In this document: one piece after another, positions 27,058-35,579 of the stretch | Layout: each line of letters begins with the position of its first letter | Position numbering within the stretch: the first letter of the stretch is position 1 | Origin: Promicromonospora sukumoe | GTDB taxonomy: Bacteria > Actinomycetota > Actinomycetes > Actinomycetales > Cellulomonadaceae | Length of the DNA stretch: 64,000 nt | Direction of reading: 5' to 3' | NCBI RefSeq assembly: GCF_014137995.1 | Contig: NZ_JACGWV010000003.1 | Location: 186,001-250,000, forward strand | The notes under the pieces: generated by a model | What the model saw: the letters and a program-made list of their open reading frames with translations, nothing else | Database searches by the model: none | What the model was told of the DNA's origin: nothing | Position numbers and translations under genes: made by a program

Positions 27058-28284
27058 ATGGTCGCTGAGGTCCTCGCGGGTCTCACCATCGAGACGGTCG
27101 GCTGGGACCACGCGGACGCCGTCCGCCTGCGCGCCGAGCAGCAGCACGAGATCGACCTGCGCTACACGCAGCCCGGCCGGCCGTCGACGACGGATGCCGA
27201 CGGCGCCCCCGTGCCCGACGCGCGCGACCAGGTCGACCCGTCGAACGTGTTCGCGACCCTGCTGCTGCGGGTCGACGGCGCACCGGCCGGGCACGCCGCG
27301 CTGCGCGACCTGTCCGGCCGTGACGACTACCGGGGCGGCCTGCACCCCGACGGCACGTCCGAGGTCAAGCGCGTGTACGTGGCGCCGGGCTTCCGCGGGC
27401 GCGGGCTCTCCCGCACGCTGATGAGCGCCGCGGAGGACGTCGCCCGCGACGCCGGCGTGCGGCACCTGGTCCTGGAGACCGGGCTCATGCAGCCCGAGTC
27501 GCTCGGGCTGTACCTGCGGCTGGGCTACGACCCCGTCGAGTCGTTCGGCGTGTTCTCCGACGAGCCGGGCTCGCGCTGCTTCGGCAAGTGGTTGGTGCCG
27601 GACGCCGGCCCGCAGGACGCAGCTCCAGCCGGCGTGGCACCGCCGGTCGAGCCTTCGCTGGTCGAGCCTTCGCTGGTCGAGCTTGTCGAGACCCCGCCCG
27701 CCCTGGTGCTCCGCGAGGCGCCCTGGGACGACCCGGACGCCGCCGCCCTGCGGCTCGCCATGTGGGCCTTCCACCAGGAGCGTTACCCGCAGATGGCGCG
27801 CGACATCGAGGCGCGCGGCGGCCACGAGGTCGCCGACGCCGAGCGCGGGCGCGCCGCCCTTGCCACGTTCGTCGCGGTCCTGGACGGGAAGCCGGTGGGC
27901 TGCGCGTCGGTCGCCGCGGCGCCGATCGGCCCGGAGCACCTCGCCGCTGACCCGCTGCGCGGCGTCGGCGGGCTGCCTGCCGTTCCCGCCGTTCCCACCC
28001 TCGCCGGAACGGTGGACGGCGGGGCGACGGAGTCGCACGGCTTCGAGATGCGCAACGTGTTCGTGGACCCGGCCGCGCGGCGCGCGGGCGTGGCGACGGC
28101 CCTGGTCCGGCAGATCGAGGCCGAGGCCCGACGCCGGGGCGGGCTCGCGCTCTACCTCGGCACGGGCATCCGGCAGCCGGAGGCGCTGCGGCTCTACGTG
28201 AATCTCGGCTACCGGCCGGTGCTGCCCTACCCGCCGCACGACCCGGACGACGCGCTGCTCCTCTTCCTGGGCAAGCCGCTCTGA
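27058..28284 (+). CDS. Tandem GNAT acetyltransferase (two domains)
   Basis: 408 residues holding two complete GNAT folds. Domain 1 (about 1-185) has the acetyl-CoA loop VYVAPGFRGRGLSRTLM and LGLYLRLGYDPVESFG. Domain 2 (about 215-408) has VFVDPAARRAGVATALV and LRLYVNLGYRPVLPY. The linker (about 196-215) reads PPVEPSLVEPSLVELVETPP and is encoded by an imperfect direct repeat built on GGTCGAGC that resembles an intergenic repeat also present at 46031-46050. The acceptor substrate is unknown. The gene follows purQ by 27 bases and may be cotranscribed. No clear ribosome site precedes the ATG. Confidence 0.85.
   Translation: MVAEVLAGLTIETVGWDHADAVRLRAEQQHEIDLRYTQPGRPSTTDADGAPVPDARDQVDPSNVFATLLLRVDGAPAGHAALRDLSGRDDYRGGLHPDGTSEVKRVYVAPGFRGRGLSRTLMSAAEDVARDAGVRHLVLETGLMQPESLGLYLRLGYDPVESFGVFSDEPGSRCFGKWLVPDAGPQDAAPAGVAPPVEPSLVEPSLVELVETPPALVLREAPWDDPDAAALRLAMWAFHQERYPQMARDIEARGGHEVADAERGRAALATFVAVLDGKPVGCASVAAAPIGPEHLAADPLRGVGGLPAVPAVPTLAGTVDGGATESHGFEMRNVFVDPAARRAGVATALVRQIEAEARRRGGLALYLGTGIRQPEALRLYVNLGYRPVLPYPPHDPDDALLLFLGKPL
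27645..27693 (+). repeat. GGTCGAGC repeat encoding the linker of the double GNAT protein
   Basis: GGTCGAGCCTTCGCT occurs twice in a row (27645, 27660), followed by GGTCGAGCTTGTCGAGACC (27675-27693). The last part is an inverted repeat (GGTCGA...TCGAGACC type) and matches the noncoding copy at 46031-46050 in 18 or so positions. Here it is in frame and translated. Confidence 0.7.
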
Positions 28285-28319
28285 CCCTGGGCGCGACGAG
28301 GCAGTGCCGGGGAAAGATG

Positions 28320-28384
28320 TGCGCAGCCGAGGGGGTAACGCAGAGGTAGCACTGCTGGCTCAGCGTTACCCCCTCGGCTGCGCA
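28320..28384. terminator. Long inverted repeat between convergent genes (singleton)
   Basis: Perfect 22-base arms (28320-28341 and 28363-28384), TGCGCAGCCGAGGGGGTAAC GC, enclose a 21-base loop. It lies between the GNAT gene (+) and the MBL hydrolase (-). No other copy was found in the window. Probably a bidirectional terminator. Confidence 0.7.
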
Positions 28385-28433
28385 ACGTACTTCCCGAGCC
28401 ATGCGTGAGCCCCGGCCGGGACGGCGGAACTCC

Positions 28434-29273
28434 CTAGGGCCGCCCGCGCAGATACTCCAGCTGCGCCCGCACCGACGAGCGGGCCGCCGGCAGCACCGAC
28501 GCGTCGACGTCGGAGTAGACGGCGCCGGTCACCGCGTCCAGCACGGCGTCCGGGAGCGGGCCCTCGTCGTCGGGCAGCGTGACCCCGAGGGCGGTGAGCG
28601 CGGACCGCACCTGGTCCAGGCGCTCCGTGCGGTGCTCGCGGTACGCGTGCACCGCGGCGCGCAGGTCCGGGAGGACCGGCCCGTGGCCCGGCAGACCGGG
28701 CACCGGGTCGGGCAGGTCGAGCGAGCTCAGCCGGTCCAGCGAGGCCAGGTAGTCGCGCAGCGAGCCGTCCGGCTCGGCGAGCACGGTGGTGCCGCGGCCC
28801 AGCACGGTGTCGCCGGTGAGCACCACGGTGCCCGACGCCGGGTCGCCGGGCACGGAGACCACGAAGCACGCCGAGTCCGCGGTGTGCCCCGGCGTGGCCA
28901 GCACCTCGATACGCAGGCCCGCCACCTCCAGCACCTCGCCGTCCACCAGAGGGCCCGCACCGCTCCCGTCCGCAGCGCCGCCGCCCGGGGCGCAGAACTC
29001 CGCCGACACCCCGCGCGACGGCGCCCCGGTGAGCTCCCGGAACAGCGCCAGACCGCCGGTGTGGTCGGCGTGCCGGTGGGTCACGAGCACCAGGTCGACG
29101 GGGCCGGCGTCGGCCAGTGCGGTGAGGTGCGGCGCCAGGTCCGGGCCGGGGTCCACGACCACGCGGCCGGGCGCACCAGGGGCGCGCAGCACGTACGACC
29201 GGGTTCCGTCGAGCGTCATCGGGCCGGGGTTGTCGGCCCGCAGCACGGACGCGAAGGGGGCAATGGGGTGCAC
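28434..29273 (-). CDS. Metallo-beta-lactamase-fold hydrolase
   Basis: 279 residues from a GTG at 29273. The zinc-binding motif THRHADHTGG (HxHxDH) lies near residues 80-89, followed by ATPGHTADSACFV, LTGDTVLGRG and GLPGHGPVLPD, the other metal ligands of the fold. The C-terminal helix region with EHRTERLDQV is the pattern of the LACTB2-like group, which includes RNases and thioesterase-like hydrolases, so both nucleic-acid and metabolite substrates are possible. A TAGGGT box on the reverse strand (29285-29280) lies six bases before the start, a leaderless layout. It is divergent from the GH3 gene. Confidence 0.88.
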   Translation of the reverse strand: MHPIAPFASVLRADNPGPMTLDGTRSYVLRAPGAPGRVVVDPGPDLAPHLTALADAGPVDLVLVTHRHADHTGGLALFRELTGAPSRGVSAEFCAPGGGAADGSGAGPLVDGEVLEVAGLRIEVLATPGHTADSACFVVSVPGDPASGTVVLTGDTVLGRGTTVLAEPDGSLRDYLASLDRLSSLDLPDPVPGLPGHGPVLPDLRAAVHAYREHRTERLDQVRSALTALGVTLPDDEGPLPDAVLDAVTGAVYSDVDASVLPAARSSVRAQLEYLRGRP

Positions 29274-29370
29274 CGAATCACCCTATCCAGGGGTCAATAC
29301 CGGTTGTGTCCTGCGAGAACGCGGTGTGTGATCGGTAAATCACCTCCCAAAGAAGAGAGGAATACCTCAG

Positions 29371-31845
29371 ATGTCCGCCATCTCAGGCGCGGCGCAGCAC
29401 TACCGCGTCCGCAGAACACCGGCACTCATCGCCGTGGGGGCGCTCGCCGTCACGACACTGTTCACTCTTCCCCAGACCACCCGGGCCACCACGGCCGAAC
29501 AGCCCGTCGTACGCGCGGGCTCCGTCACCTTCGTGGACGACGGCGACACCGCCGCGGTCACCCTGACGGTCGAGGCGGCCGACGGCGCCGCCCTCGCCGC
29601 ACCGGTCAGCGTCGGCTGGAGCACCGGCTCCGGCACGGCCACCGCCGACGCCGACTACGCCGCCGCCTCCGGCACCGTCGAGTTCCCCGCGGGCACGCCG
29701 TCCGGCACCCAGCGCACCTTCCAGATCGCCACCCGCGCGTCCGACGCGGGGGAGACGGCGGAGACCGTGCCCGTGACCCTGCGGTCGCGGGACGCGGAGG
29801 TCTCCGGCCGGCCCGCCGTCGTCGTGCGGGCGCACGGGCTGCCGTACCTCGACCCGCGGCTGTCGACCAAGAAGCGCGTCGCCGACCTGCTGGGCCGCAT
29901 GACCCTCGCCGAGAAGGTCGGGCAGATGACCCAGGCCGAGCGCGCGAACGTCACGAGCGACCCGGCGGCCATCGCCGAGCTGGGCCTCGGCTCGGTGCTC
30001 AGCGGCGGCGGCTCGACGCCCGCCGAGAACACGCCCGAGGCCTGGGCCGACGCGATCGACGGCTTCCAGACGCAGGCCCTCTCGACGCGGCTGCAGATCC
30101 CGCTGGTCTACGGCGTGGACTCCGTGCACGGCCACGGCAACCTGTTCGGCGCGACGATCCTGCCGCACAACATCGGGCTCGGCGCCACGCGCGACCCGGC
30201 GCTGGTCACGCGGGCGGAGCGCATGGTCGCGACCGAGACGCGCGCGACCGGCATCCCGTGGACCTTCGCGCCGTGCGTGTGCGTGGTGCGCGACGACCGC
30301 TGGGGCCGCACGTACGAGTCGTTCGGGGAGCACCCCGCGCTCGCGAGCGTGCTCGGCGCGGCCGCCGTCGCCGGGTTCCAGGGCAGGGACCTGGAGAGCA
30401 ACCGGTCCGTGCTCGCCACCGCCAAGCACTTCGTGGGCGACGGCGACACCACCTTCGGCACCGGCGAGGGCGACTACACGATCGACCAGGGCATCACCGA
30501 GCAGAGCCGGCGCCACGTCGAGAAGGTGGACCTGCCGCCCTACGTCGCGACGCTGAAGGCCGGCGTCGGCTCGGTCATGCCGAGCTTCTCCAGCATCGAC
30601 TGGACCGACGACGGCCTCGGCAACCCCGTGAAGATGCACGCGAACCGCGAGCTGGTCACCGGGTGGCTCAAGCAGAAGCAGGGCTTCGACGGCTTCGTGA
30701 TCAGCGACTGGCAGGGCATCCACCAGATCCCGCCGGTGGCGGCCGACTCGCCGACCACCGCCCAGATCGTCACCAGCGTGAACGCCGGCATCGACATGTT
30801 CATGGAGCCGTCGCAGTTCGAGCGGTTCCACACGCGGCTGGTCGCGGCGGTGCAGGACGGCCAGGTCAGCGAGCGGCGCATCGACGACGCCGTGTCCCGC
30901 ATCCTGACCGCCAAGTTCGAGCTCGGGCTGTTCGAGGAGCCGTACGCGGACCGCTCGCACGCCGACGAGATCGGCTCCGCCCAGCACCGGTCGATCGCCC
31001 GCGAGGCGGTCGCGAAGTCGCAGGTGCTGCTGAAGAACAGCCGCCGTGCGCTGCCCCTGGACGACCGCGACAGCATCTACGTCGCGGGCCGCAACGCCGA
31101 CGACCTGGGCAACCAGGCCGGCGGCTGGACCGGCACGTGGCAGGGCTTCTCGGGCGACGTCACGCCGGGCACCACGATCCTGGAGGGTATCGAGGCGGCG
31201 GCCGACGACGTCACGTTCAGCGAGGACGCGTCCGCGCCGACCGACGGCGCAGACGTCGGCGTCGTCGTCGTGGGCGAGACCCCGTACGCCGAGGGGTTCG
31301 GCGACGTGGGCGGGCCCGAGTGGGCCTGGGACCCGGCCGACGGCGGGGTGCCCCGCGAGGAGAAGTCGATGTCCCTGCAGCCCGGCGACGCCGAGGTCGT
31401 GGAGAAGGTCTGCTCCGAGATCAGGACCTGCGTGGTCCTTGTGGTGTCGGGGCGGCCGCAGGTGCTCACCGAGCAGCTCGGGTCGATCGACGCGCTCGTC
31501 GCGTCGTGGCTGCCCGGCACGGAGGGCGCCGGCGTCGCGGACGTGCTGTTCGGCGACCGGAGGTTCACGGGCAAGCTGCCGGTCTCGTGGCCGCGCTCCG
31601 CGGACGACCCGGTGGTGAACGTGGGCGACCGGGACTACGACCCGCTCTTCCCGTTCGGCTGGGGCCTGACCACCGGCAAGGGACACCACGGTGACCAGCG
31701 GCTCACGCTGCAGGACGCCGTGCTCGACCCGGCGGACGGCGTGCCGCCCGCGGCGTCGCGCGCGATCGCGACGTCGGAGGTGGCCCTCCTGGAGGGCCGC
31801 ACGGGCGTGGCGCGCGGCATCCTCAACGCGGCCCTGCCGAGATAG
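29371..31845 (+). CDS. Secreted glycoside hydrolase family 3 beta-glucosidase with N-terminal Calx-beta domain
   Basis: 824 residues. A signal peptide (residues 1-43, hydrophobic ALIAVGALAVTTLFTLPQ) is followed by a Calx-beta-like domain (about 48-150, with DADYAAASGTVEFPAG) and the GH3 N and C domains (about 155-800). The catalytic nucleophile is Asp446 in GFVISDWQG; LGRMTLAEKVGQMTQAER, WTFAPCVCVVRDDRWGRTYE and AKHFVGDG are further family blocks. It removes terminal glucose (or similar) from beta-linked oligosaccharides, complementing the GH6 and GH16 enzymes. AGAGAGG precedes the ATG. The TAG stop lies in the first unit of repeat array A2. Confidence 0.94.
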   Translation: MSAISGAAQHYRVRRTPALIAVGALAVTTLFTLPQTTRATTAEQPVVRAGSVTFVDDGDTAAVTLTVEAADGAALAAPVSVGWSTGSGTATADADYAAASGTVEFPAGTPSGTQRTFQIATRASDAGETAETVPVTLRSRDAEVSGRPAVVVRAHGLPYLDPRLSTKKRVADLLGRMTLAEKVGQMTQAERANVTSDPAAIAELGLGSVLSGGGSTPAENTPEAWADAIDGFQTQALSTRLQIPLVYGVDSVHGHGNLFGATILPHNIGLGATRDPALVTRAERMVATETRATGIPWTFAPCVCVVRDDRWGRTYESFGEHPALASVLGAAAVAGFQGRDLESNRSVLATAKHFVGDGDTTFGTGEGDYTIDQGITEQSRRHVEKVDLPPYVATLKAGVGSVMPSFSSIDWTDDGLGNPVKMHANRELVTGWLKQKQGFDGFVISDWQGIHQIPPVAADSPTTAQIVTSVNAGIDMFMEPSQFERFHTRLVAAVQDGQVSERRIDDAVSRILTAKFELGLFEEPYADRSHADEIGSAQHRSIAREAVAKSQVLLKNSRRALPLDDRDSIYVAGRNADDLGNQAGGWTGTWQGFSGDVTPGTTILEGIEAAADDVTFSEDASAPTDGADVGVVVVGETPYAEGFGDVGGPEWAWDPADGGVPREEKSMSLQPGDAEVVEKVCSEIRTCVVLVVSGRPQVLTEQLGSIDALVASWLPGTEGAGVADVLFGDRRFTGKLPVSWPRSADDPVVNVGDRDYDPLFPFGWGLTTGKGHHGDQRLTLQDAVLDPADGVPPAASRAIATSEVALLEGRTGVARGILNAALPR

Positions 31846-31969
31846 AACCCCAGCGAGGTAGAACTGCAGCGAGGTAGAACCGCGATGTACTGCGGTTCTA
31901 CCTCGCTGCAGTTCTACCTCGCCAGAGTTCTACTTCGCCCTGGTTCTATCTCGCCCTGGTTCTATCTCG
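31838..31969. repeat. Array of 16-bp units in inverted orientation (family A, copy 2)
   Basis: Two to three units of CGARRTAGAACYSCAG (31838, 31854, partial 31870) face five reverse units (31890, 31906, 31922, 31938, 31954), the last two identical (CCCTGGTTCTATCTCG). The TAG stop of GH3 (31843-31845) is in the first unit and the reverse-strand TAG stop of metZ (31962-31964) is in the last, so both convergent genes end inside the array. Confidence 0.85.
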
Positions 31970-33227
31970 TCGCCGCGAGGGCCTGCTCGACGTCCTCGAT
32001 GATGTCCCGGACGTCCTCCAGGCCCACCGACAGCCGCACGGTCGTCTCCGCGATGCCGACGGCGGCCCGTCCCGGCGCGCCCAGCTTGCGGTGCGTCGTC
32101 GTCGCCGGGTGCGTGACCAGGGACTTCGCGTCGCCGAGGTTGTTCGAGATGTCGACCAGCCGCAGGGCGTCGAGGAACGTGAACGTGTGCCGCTTCGCCG
32201 CGTCGTCGTCGGTGCCCTCGGGGACCGCCAGGTCGAACGTGACCACGGTGCCGCCGCCGCCCATCTGGCTGCGCGCCAGGTCGGCCTGCGGGTGGGAGTC
32301 CAGGAACGGGTAGCGCACGGTGCCCACCCCGGGGAGCTCCTCCAGGGCGTGCGCGACGGCGAGGGCGCTCGCGCTCTGGGCGGCGACCCGCACCGGCAGC
32401 GTCTCCAGGCCCTTGAGCAGGGTCCACGCGTTGAACGGCGAGAGCGACGGCCCCGTGTTGCGGATGAACGTCTGCACGGGCCCGGTGATGTAGTCGGTCG
32501 AGCCGAGGATCGCGCCGCCCAGCACGCGGCCCTGCCCGTCGATGTGCTTGGTCGCCGAGTAGACGACGACGTCGGCGCCGAGCTCCAGCGGCTTCTGCAG
32601 CAGCGGCGTCGCGAACACGTTGTCGAGCACCACGGTCGCCCCGGCGGCGTGCGCCAGGTCCACGACGGCGCGCACGTCCACGATGTCCTGCATCGGGTTG
32701 GACGGCGTCTCGAAGAACACCACGTCCGCGGGCGTGGCCAGGGCCTCCTCCCACTGGGAGAGCACGTGCCCGTCCACGTAGTCGGTGCGCACGCCCCACT
32801 TCTTGAAGATCTCCTCGAAGATCACCACGCTGGACCCGAACAGCGCCCGGGCCGCCACGATCCGCGAGCCCGACTCGACGAGCGCGGCCAGTGACGTGAA
32901 CACCGCCGACATGCCGGTCGCGGTCGCGTAGCAGGCGTCGGCGCCCTCGAGCTGGCGCAGCCGCTCCTCGAAGGTGTGCACCGTCGGGTTGCCGTAGCGC
33001 GAGTAGACGAACCGGTCGACGTCGCCCTTGAAGGCGGCCTCGGCCTCGGCGGCGTTGTCGTAGACGTAGCCCTGCGTGAGGAACAGCGCCTCGCTGGTCT
33101 CCTGGAACTCGCTGCGCTGGTGGCCGCCGCGCACGGCGAGGGTCGCCGGGCGGACGCCGTCGGGCAGGGGCTTGCGGCCGGAACCGCCCGGGTTCGCGTC
33201 GGGCGGGTACGCACCGGTGACGGTCAC
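31962..33227 (-). CDS. metZ: O-succinylhomoserine sulfhydrylase
   Basis: 421 residues from a GTG at 33227 that overlaps the rhodanese stop (GTGA). A longer open reading frame upstream overlaps the rhodanese and is not used. MetZ joins sulfide with O-succinyl (or O-acetyl) homoserine to make homocysteine, the direct-sulfhydrylation route to methionine. The PLP-dependent Cys/Met fold shows YSRYGNPTVHTFEERL, ATGMSAVFTSL, FFETPSNPMQD and the PLP lysine Lys227 in VVYSATKHIDGQG. The close family relation to MetB/MetC means acyl preference cannot be fixed by eye. The operon is preceded by a SAM-binding riboswitch, fitting a methionine gene. Confidence 0.92.
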   Translation of the reverse strand: MTVTGAYPPDANPGGSGRKPLPDGVRPATLAVRGGHQRSEFQETSEALFLTQGYVYDNAAEAEAAFKGDVDRFVYSRYGNPTVHTFEERLRQLEGADACYATATGMSAVFTSLAALVESGSRIVAARALFGSSVVIFEEIFKKWGVRTDYVDGHVLSQWEEALATPADVVFFETPSNPMQDIVDVRAVVDLAHAAGATVVLDNVFATPLLQKPLELGADVVVYSATKHIDGQGRVLGGAILGSTDYITGPVQTFIRNTGPSLSPFNAWTLLKGLETLPVRVAAQSASALAVAHALEELPGVGTVRYPFLDSHPQADLARSQMGGGGTVVTFDLAVPEGTDDDAAKRHTFTFLDALRLVDISNNLGDAKSLVTHPATTTHRKLGAPGRAAVGIAETTVRLSVGLEDVRDIIEDVEQALAATR

Positions 33228-33673
33228 GCGGGGCCCGCCGTCCACGGCAGGCCGGCGACCTTCCAGCCCTGCTGGTCGCGGACGCCGTCCACGCCGGGCG
33301 CGCCCTCGAAGCCCTCCAGCACGTTGTACGACGGCGCGATGCCGGACGACGTCGCGAGCCGCGCCGCGGCGATCGAGCGCTGGCCGGAGCGGCACAGGAA
33401 GACGATGGGCCCGTCGGAGACGCCGGCCGACCGGAGCTCCTCCAGGAACCGCGGGTTGGGCACGCCGCCGGCCTGCACCCACTCGGCGAACACGGGCTGC
33501 TTCTCCAGCGACGCGGTGTCCGGGATGCCGATCGCGCGCCACTCGCCCTCGGTGCGGACGTCCACCAGGGTGGCCGTCGGGTCGCCGGCGAGCAGGTCCC
33601 AGGCCTGCTGGGGCGTGATGTCACCGGCGTAGCCCTGGGCCGGCCGTGCCTCGATGCGCGCGGGGTCGCTCAT
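33224..33673 (-). CDS. Rhodanese-like sulfurtransferase domain protein
   Basis: 149 residues from the ATG at 33673, with GGAGGAG at 33684-33678. A single rhodanese domain with the active-site loop FLCRSGQRSIAAAR, where Cys95 or so carries the persulfide, and LVDVRTEGEWRAIGIPD near the N-terminus. Rhodaneses move sulfane sulfur or act as a sulfur carrier. It is the first gene of the rhodanese-metZ operon and overlaps metZ by four bases; the pairing suggests it handles sulfur for homocysteine synthesis (inference). Its ribosome site overlaps the 3' side of the riboswitch P1 stem. Confidence 0.92.
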   Translation of the reverse strand: MSDPARIEARPAQGYAGDITPQQAWDLLAGDPTATLVDVRTEGEWRAIGIPDTASLEKQPVFAEWVQAGGVPNPRFLEELRSAGVSDGPIVFLCRSGQRSIAAARLATSSGIAPSYNVLEGFEGAPGVDGVRDQQGWKVAGLPWTAGPA

Positions 33674-33682
33674 GATGCTCCT

Positions 33683-33785
33683 CCATCGGTCGTGGCGGTA
33701 GCACCCTCGTCCGTCCTCCGCTGCTGCGGGGAACGCTGGGTTGCTGCGGCGTCGTCGTGCCACGTCACTCGGCCGCTCGGGATGG
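33683..33785 (-). promoter_or_regulatory. SAM-I clan riboswitch before rhodanese-metZ
   Basis: Read on the reverse strand from 33785: CCATC, then CCGAGCGGCCGAGTGA, GCCGCAGCAACC, a P3-like hairpin region, and GGGTGCTACC, ending GATGG. CCATC/GATGG forms the closing P1 stem. These are the conserved SAM-I/S-box core blocks. The P4 hairpin usual in S-box RNAs appears to be missing, so it may be the SAM-I/IV variant. GATGG runs into GGAGGAG, so ligand-stabilised P1 would hide the ribosome site. Confidence 0.6.
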
Positions 33786-33970
33786 TCGCTGACAACCCTA
33801 CGACATGTGTCCGGTGGGTGGAACAGTGTCTCGACAGGCAACCCGACCAATCCGGTAGGGAAGCCGGTTCTCGCTCCGGTGACGACGATGCCAGGCCCCG
33901 ACCAGCAGGTGGGACCAGCATCTGAGACATGCGTTGACAGGGGTTTTGCCCGCAGCACAGGATGTCCGCA

Positions 33971-34084
33971 GGTCATGAGTGCCAGCGTCAAGCCCCGGCT
34001 CGCTGGCCGGCAACCCTCCCTCCGCGGTGGGGTGCCCCGGGTGACGACCAGGCCGTGCGCACCCGCGTGCGGCAAGCGCGGGGG
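33971..34084 (+). promoter_or_regulatory. SAM-IV riboswitch before the class V aminotransferase
   Basis: GGTCATGAGTGCCAGCGTCA, CCCCGGCTCGCTGGCCGGCA, ACCCTCC, GGTGGGGTGCCCCGGGTGAC and GACCAGG are followed by a hairpin and GGCAAGCGCGGG. This matches the actinobacterial SAM-IV aptamer, including the well-known mycobacterial sequence, almost base for base in the core. After the aptamer, GGGGG-AACCT-CCCCC (34080-34095) can form, while the CCTCC in it can instead pair with the GGAGG ribosome site at 34106-34110, a plausible switch. Confidence 0.9.
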
Positions 34085-34115
34085 AACCTCCCCCAGGACT
34101 GTGCTGGAGGACGCC

Positions 34116-35534
34116 ATGTCTGCTCCCACTCTCAGCCGTGCCACCGCGGTGACCGACCTCGCCCCGCTGCGCCCCGTCGTCGGCGGCGGCACGCTCGTCC
34201 CGCTCGTGGACGGCACCCAGGTCTCGTACGCGAACCTCGACGTCGCCGCGTCCGCCCCGGCCCTGCAGGCCGTCGCCGACCGCGTCACCCAGGTGCTGCC
34301 CCTGTACGCCAGCGTGCACCGCGGCGCGGGCTACCTCTCCCAGGTGAGCACGGCGCTCTACGAGACCGCCCGGCGCACCATCGGGGCCTTCGTCGGCGCC
34401 CGCGAGGACGACCTGACGATCATCACCCGGAACACCACCGACTCCCTCAACCTCCTCGCCGGCTGCGTCCCCGCGCAGGCCGACGGCGAGCCCGGCCGCG
34501 TGCTGGTGCTCGACGTCGAGCACCACGCGAACCTGCTGCCCTGGCAGCGCACCACCGGCGCGACCGTGCTGACCGGCGGCGCGACCGTCGCCGAGACCGT
34601 CGCCCAGATCCGGGAGGAGCTGGCCGACGCCGCGGAGGACCGGCCGTACGCCCTCCTGGCCCTGACCGGCGCGTCGAACGTGACGGGGGAGTCCCTCCCG
34701 ATCGGCGAGATCGTCGCCGTCGCCCACGAGTTCGGGACGCGCGTCGCGCTCGACGGCGCCCAGCTCGTGCCGCACCGCCGCATCTCCCTGGAGTCCACCG
34801 GCGTGGACTACCTCGCCTTCTCCGGGCACAAGACCTACGCCCCGTTCGGCGCCGGCGTGCTGGTGGGCCGCCGCGACTGGCTCGACGCCGGCACGCCGTA
34901 CCTCGCGGGCGGCGGCGCCGTCCGGCGGGTGCGCGTCGGCGGCACCGACTGGCACGAGGGGCCCGCCCGCCACGAGGCCGGCTCGCCCAACGTCATCGGC
35001 GCCGTCGCGCTCGCCGCGGCCTGCGAGGAGCTGGCCGCGCTGGACGCGGCCGAGGTCGTCGCCCACGAGAACACGCTTCGCCGCCGGCTCGTGTCGGGGC
35101 TCGAGGCGATCGACCGCGTCGAGGTCGTGCGGGTCTGGGCCGACGCCGTCGACCCGGTCGGCGTCGTCACCTTCACCGTGACCGGGTACGACCCGGGCCT
35201 CGTCGCCGCCTACCTGTCCGCGGAGCACGGCATCGGCGTGCGCGACGGCCGCTTCTGCGCGCACCCGCTGCTCGGCCGGCTCGGCTTCGACGCCGGGGCC
35301 GTGCGTGCCTCGGTCGGCGTCGGCACCGCGGGCGAGGAGATCGAGCGCCTGATCGCCGCCGTCGGCAGCCTGGTCGAGGACGGCCCGCAGGCCGGGTACG
35401 ACGTCGTCGACGGGCTGTGGGTCGTGATCGACGACCCGCGTCCTGTGCCCGAGGGCTCCGGCCTGGCGGGCCTGCTCGCGACGGCCGCCCTGGGCTTCGA
35501 CGAGGCCTTCGGCTGCCTCCCCGACGAGGACTGA
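34116..35534 (+). CDS. Class V aminotransferase / cysteine desulfurase-like protein
   Basis: 472 residues from the ATG at 34116 with GGAGG upstream; a longer reading to 33741 would cover the riboswitch. The PLP fold is clear: TTDSLNLLAGC, VEHHANLLPWQR, LTGASNVTGE, ALDGAQLVPH and the PLP lysine Lys239 in FSGHKTYAPFGAG. The C-terminus adds GIGVRDGRFCAHPLLGRLG, where a cysteine lies in a loop placed like that of cysteine desulfurases (SufS/CsdA type). The enzyme may release sulfur from cysteine or a related compound; control by SAM-IV ties it to methionine/sulfur metabolism. Exact substrate uncertain. Confidence 0.88.
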   Translation: MSAPTLSRATAVTDLAPLRPVVGGGTLVPLVDGTQVSYANLDVAASAPALQAVADRVTQVLPLYASVHRGAGYLSQVSTALYETARRTIGAFVGAREDDLTIITRNTTDSLNLLAGCVPAQADGEPGRVLVLDVEHHANLLPWQRTTGATVLTGGATVAETVAQIREELADAAEDRPYALLALTGASNVTGESLPIGEIVAVAHEFGTRVALDGAQLVPHRRISLESTGVDYLAFSGHKTYAPFGAGVLVGRRDWLDAGTPYLAGGGAVRRVRVGGTDWHEGPARHEAGSPNVIGAVALAAACEELAALDAAEVVAHENTLRRRLVSGLEAIDRVEVVRVWADAVDPVGVVTFTVTGYDPGLVAAYLSAEHGIGVRDGRFCAHPLLGRLGFDAGAVRASVGVGTAGEEIERLIAAVGSLVEDGPQAGYDVVDGLWVVIDDPRPVPEGSGLAGLLATAALGFDEAFGCLPDED

Positions 35535-35536
35535 CG

Positions 35537-35578
35537 TGTCAGACGTACAGGTCACCCCGGTGACCTGTACGTCTGACA
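35537..35578. terminator. Inverted repeat, family C copy 1
   Basis: TGTCAGACGTACAGGTCACC and its exact complement (20-base arms, two-base centre CC) lie between the aminotransferase stop (35534) and the reverse-strand stop of the next gene (35580). Similar stems occur at 36295-36340 and 55430-55479. A bidirectional terminator is likely. Confidence 0.75.
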
Positions 35579-35579
35579 G

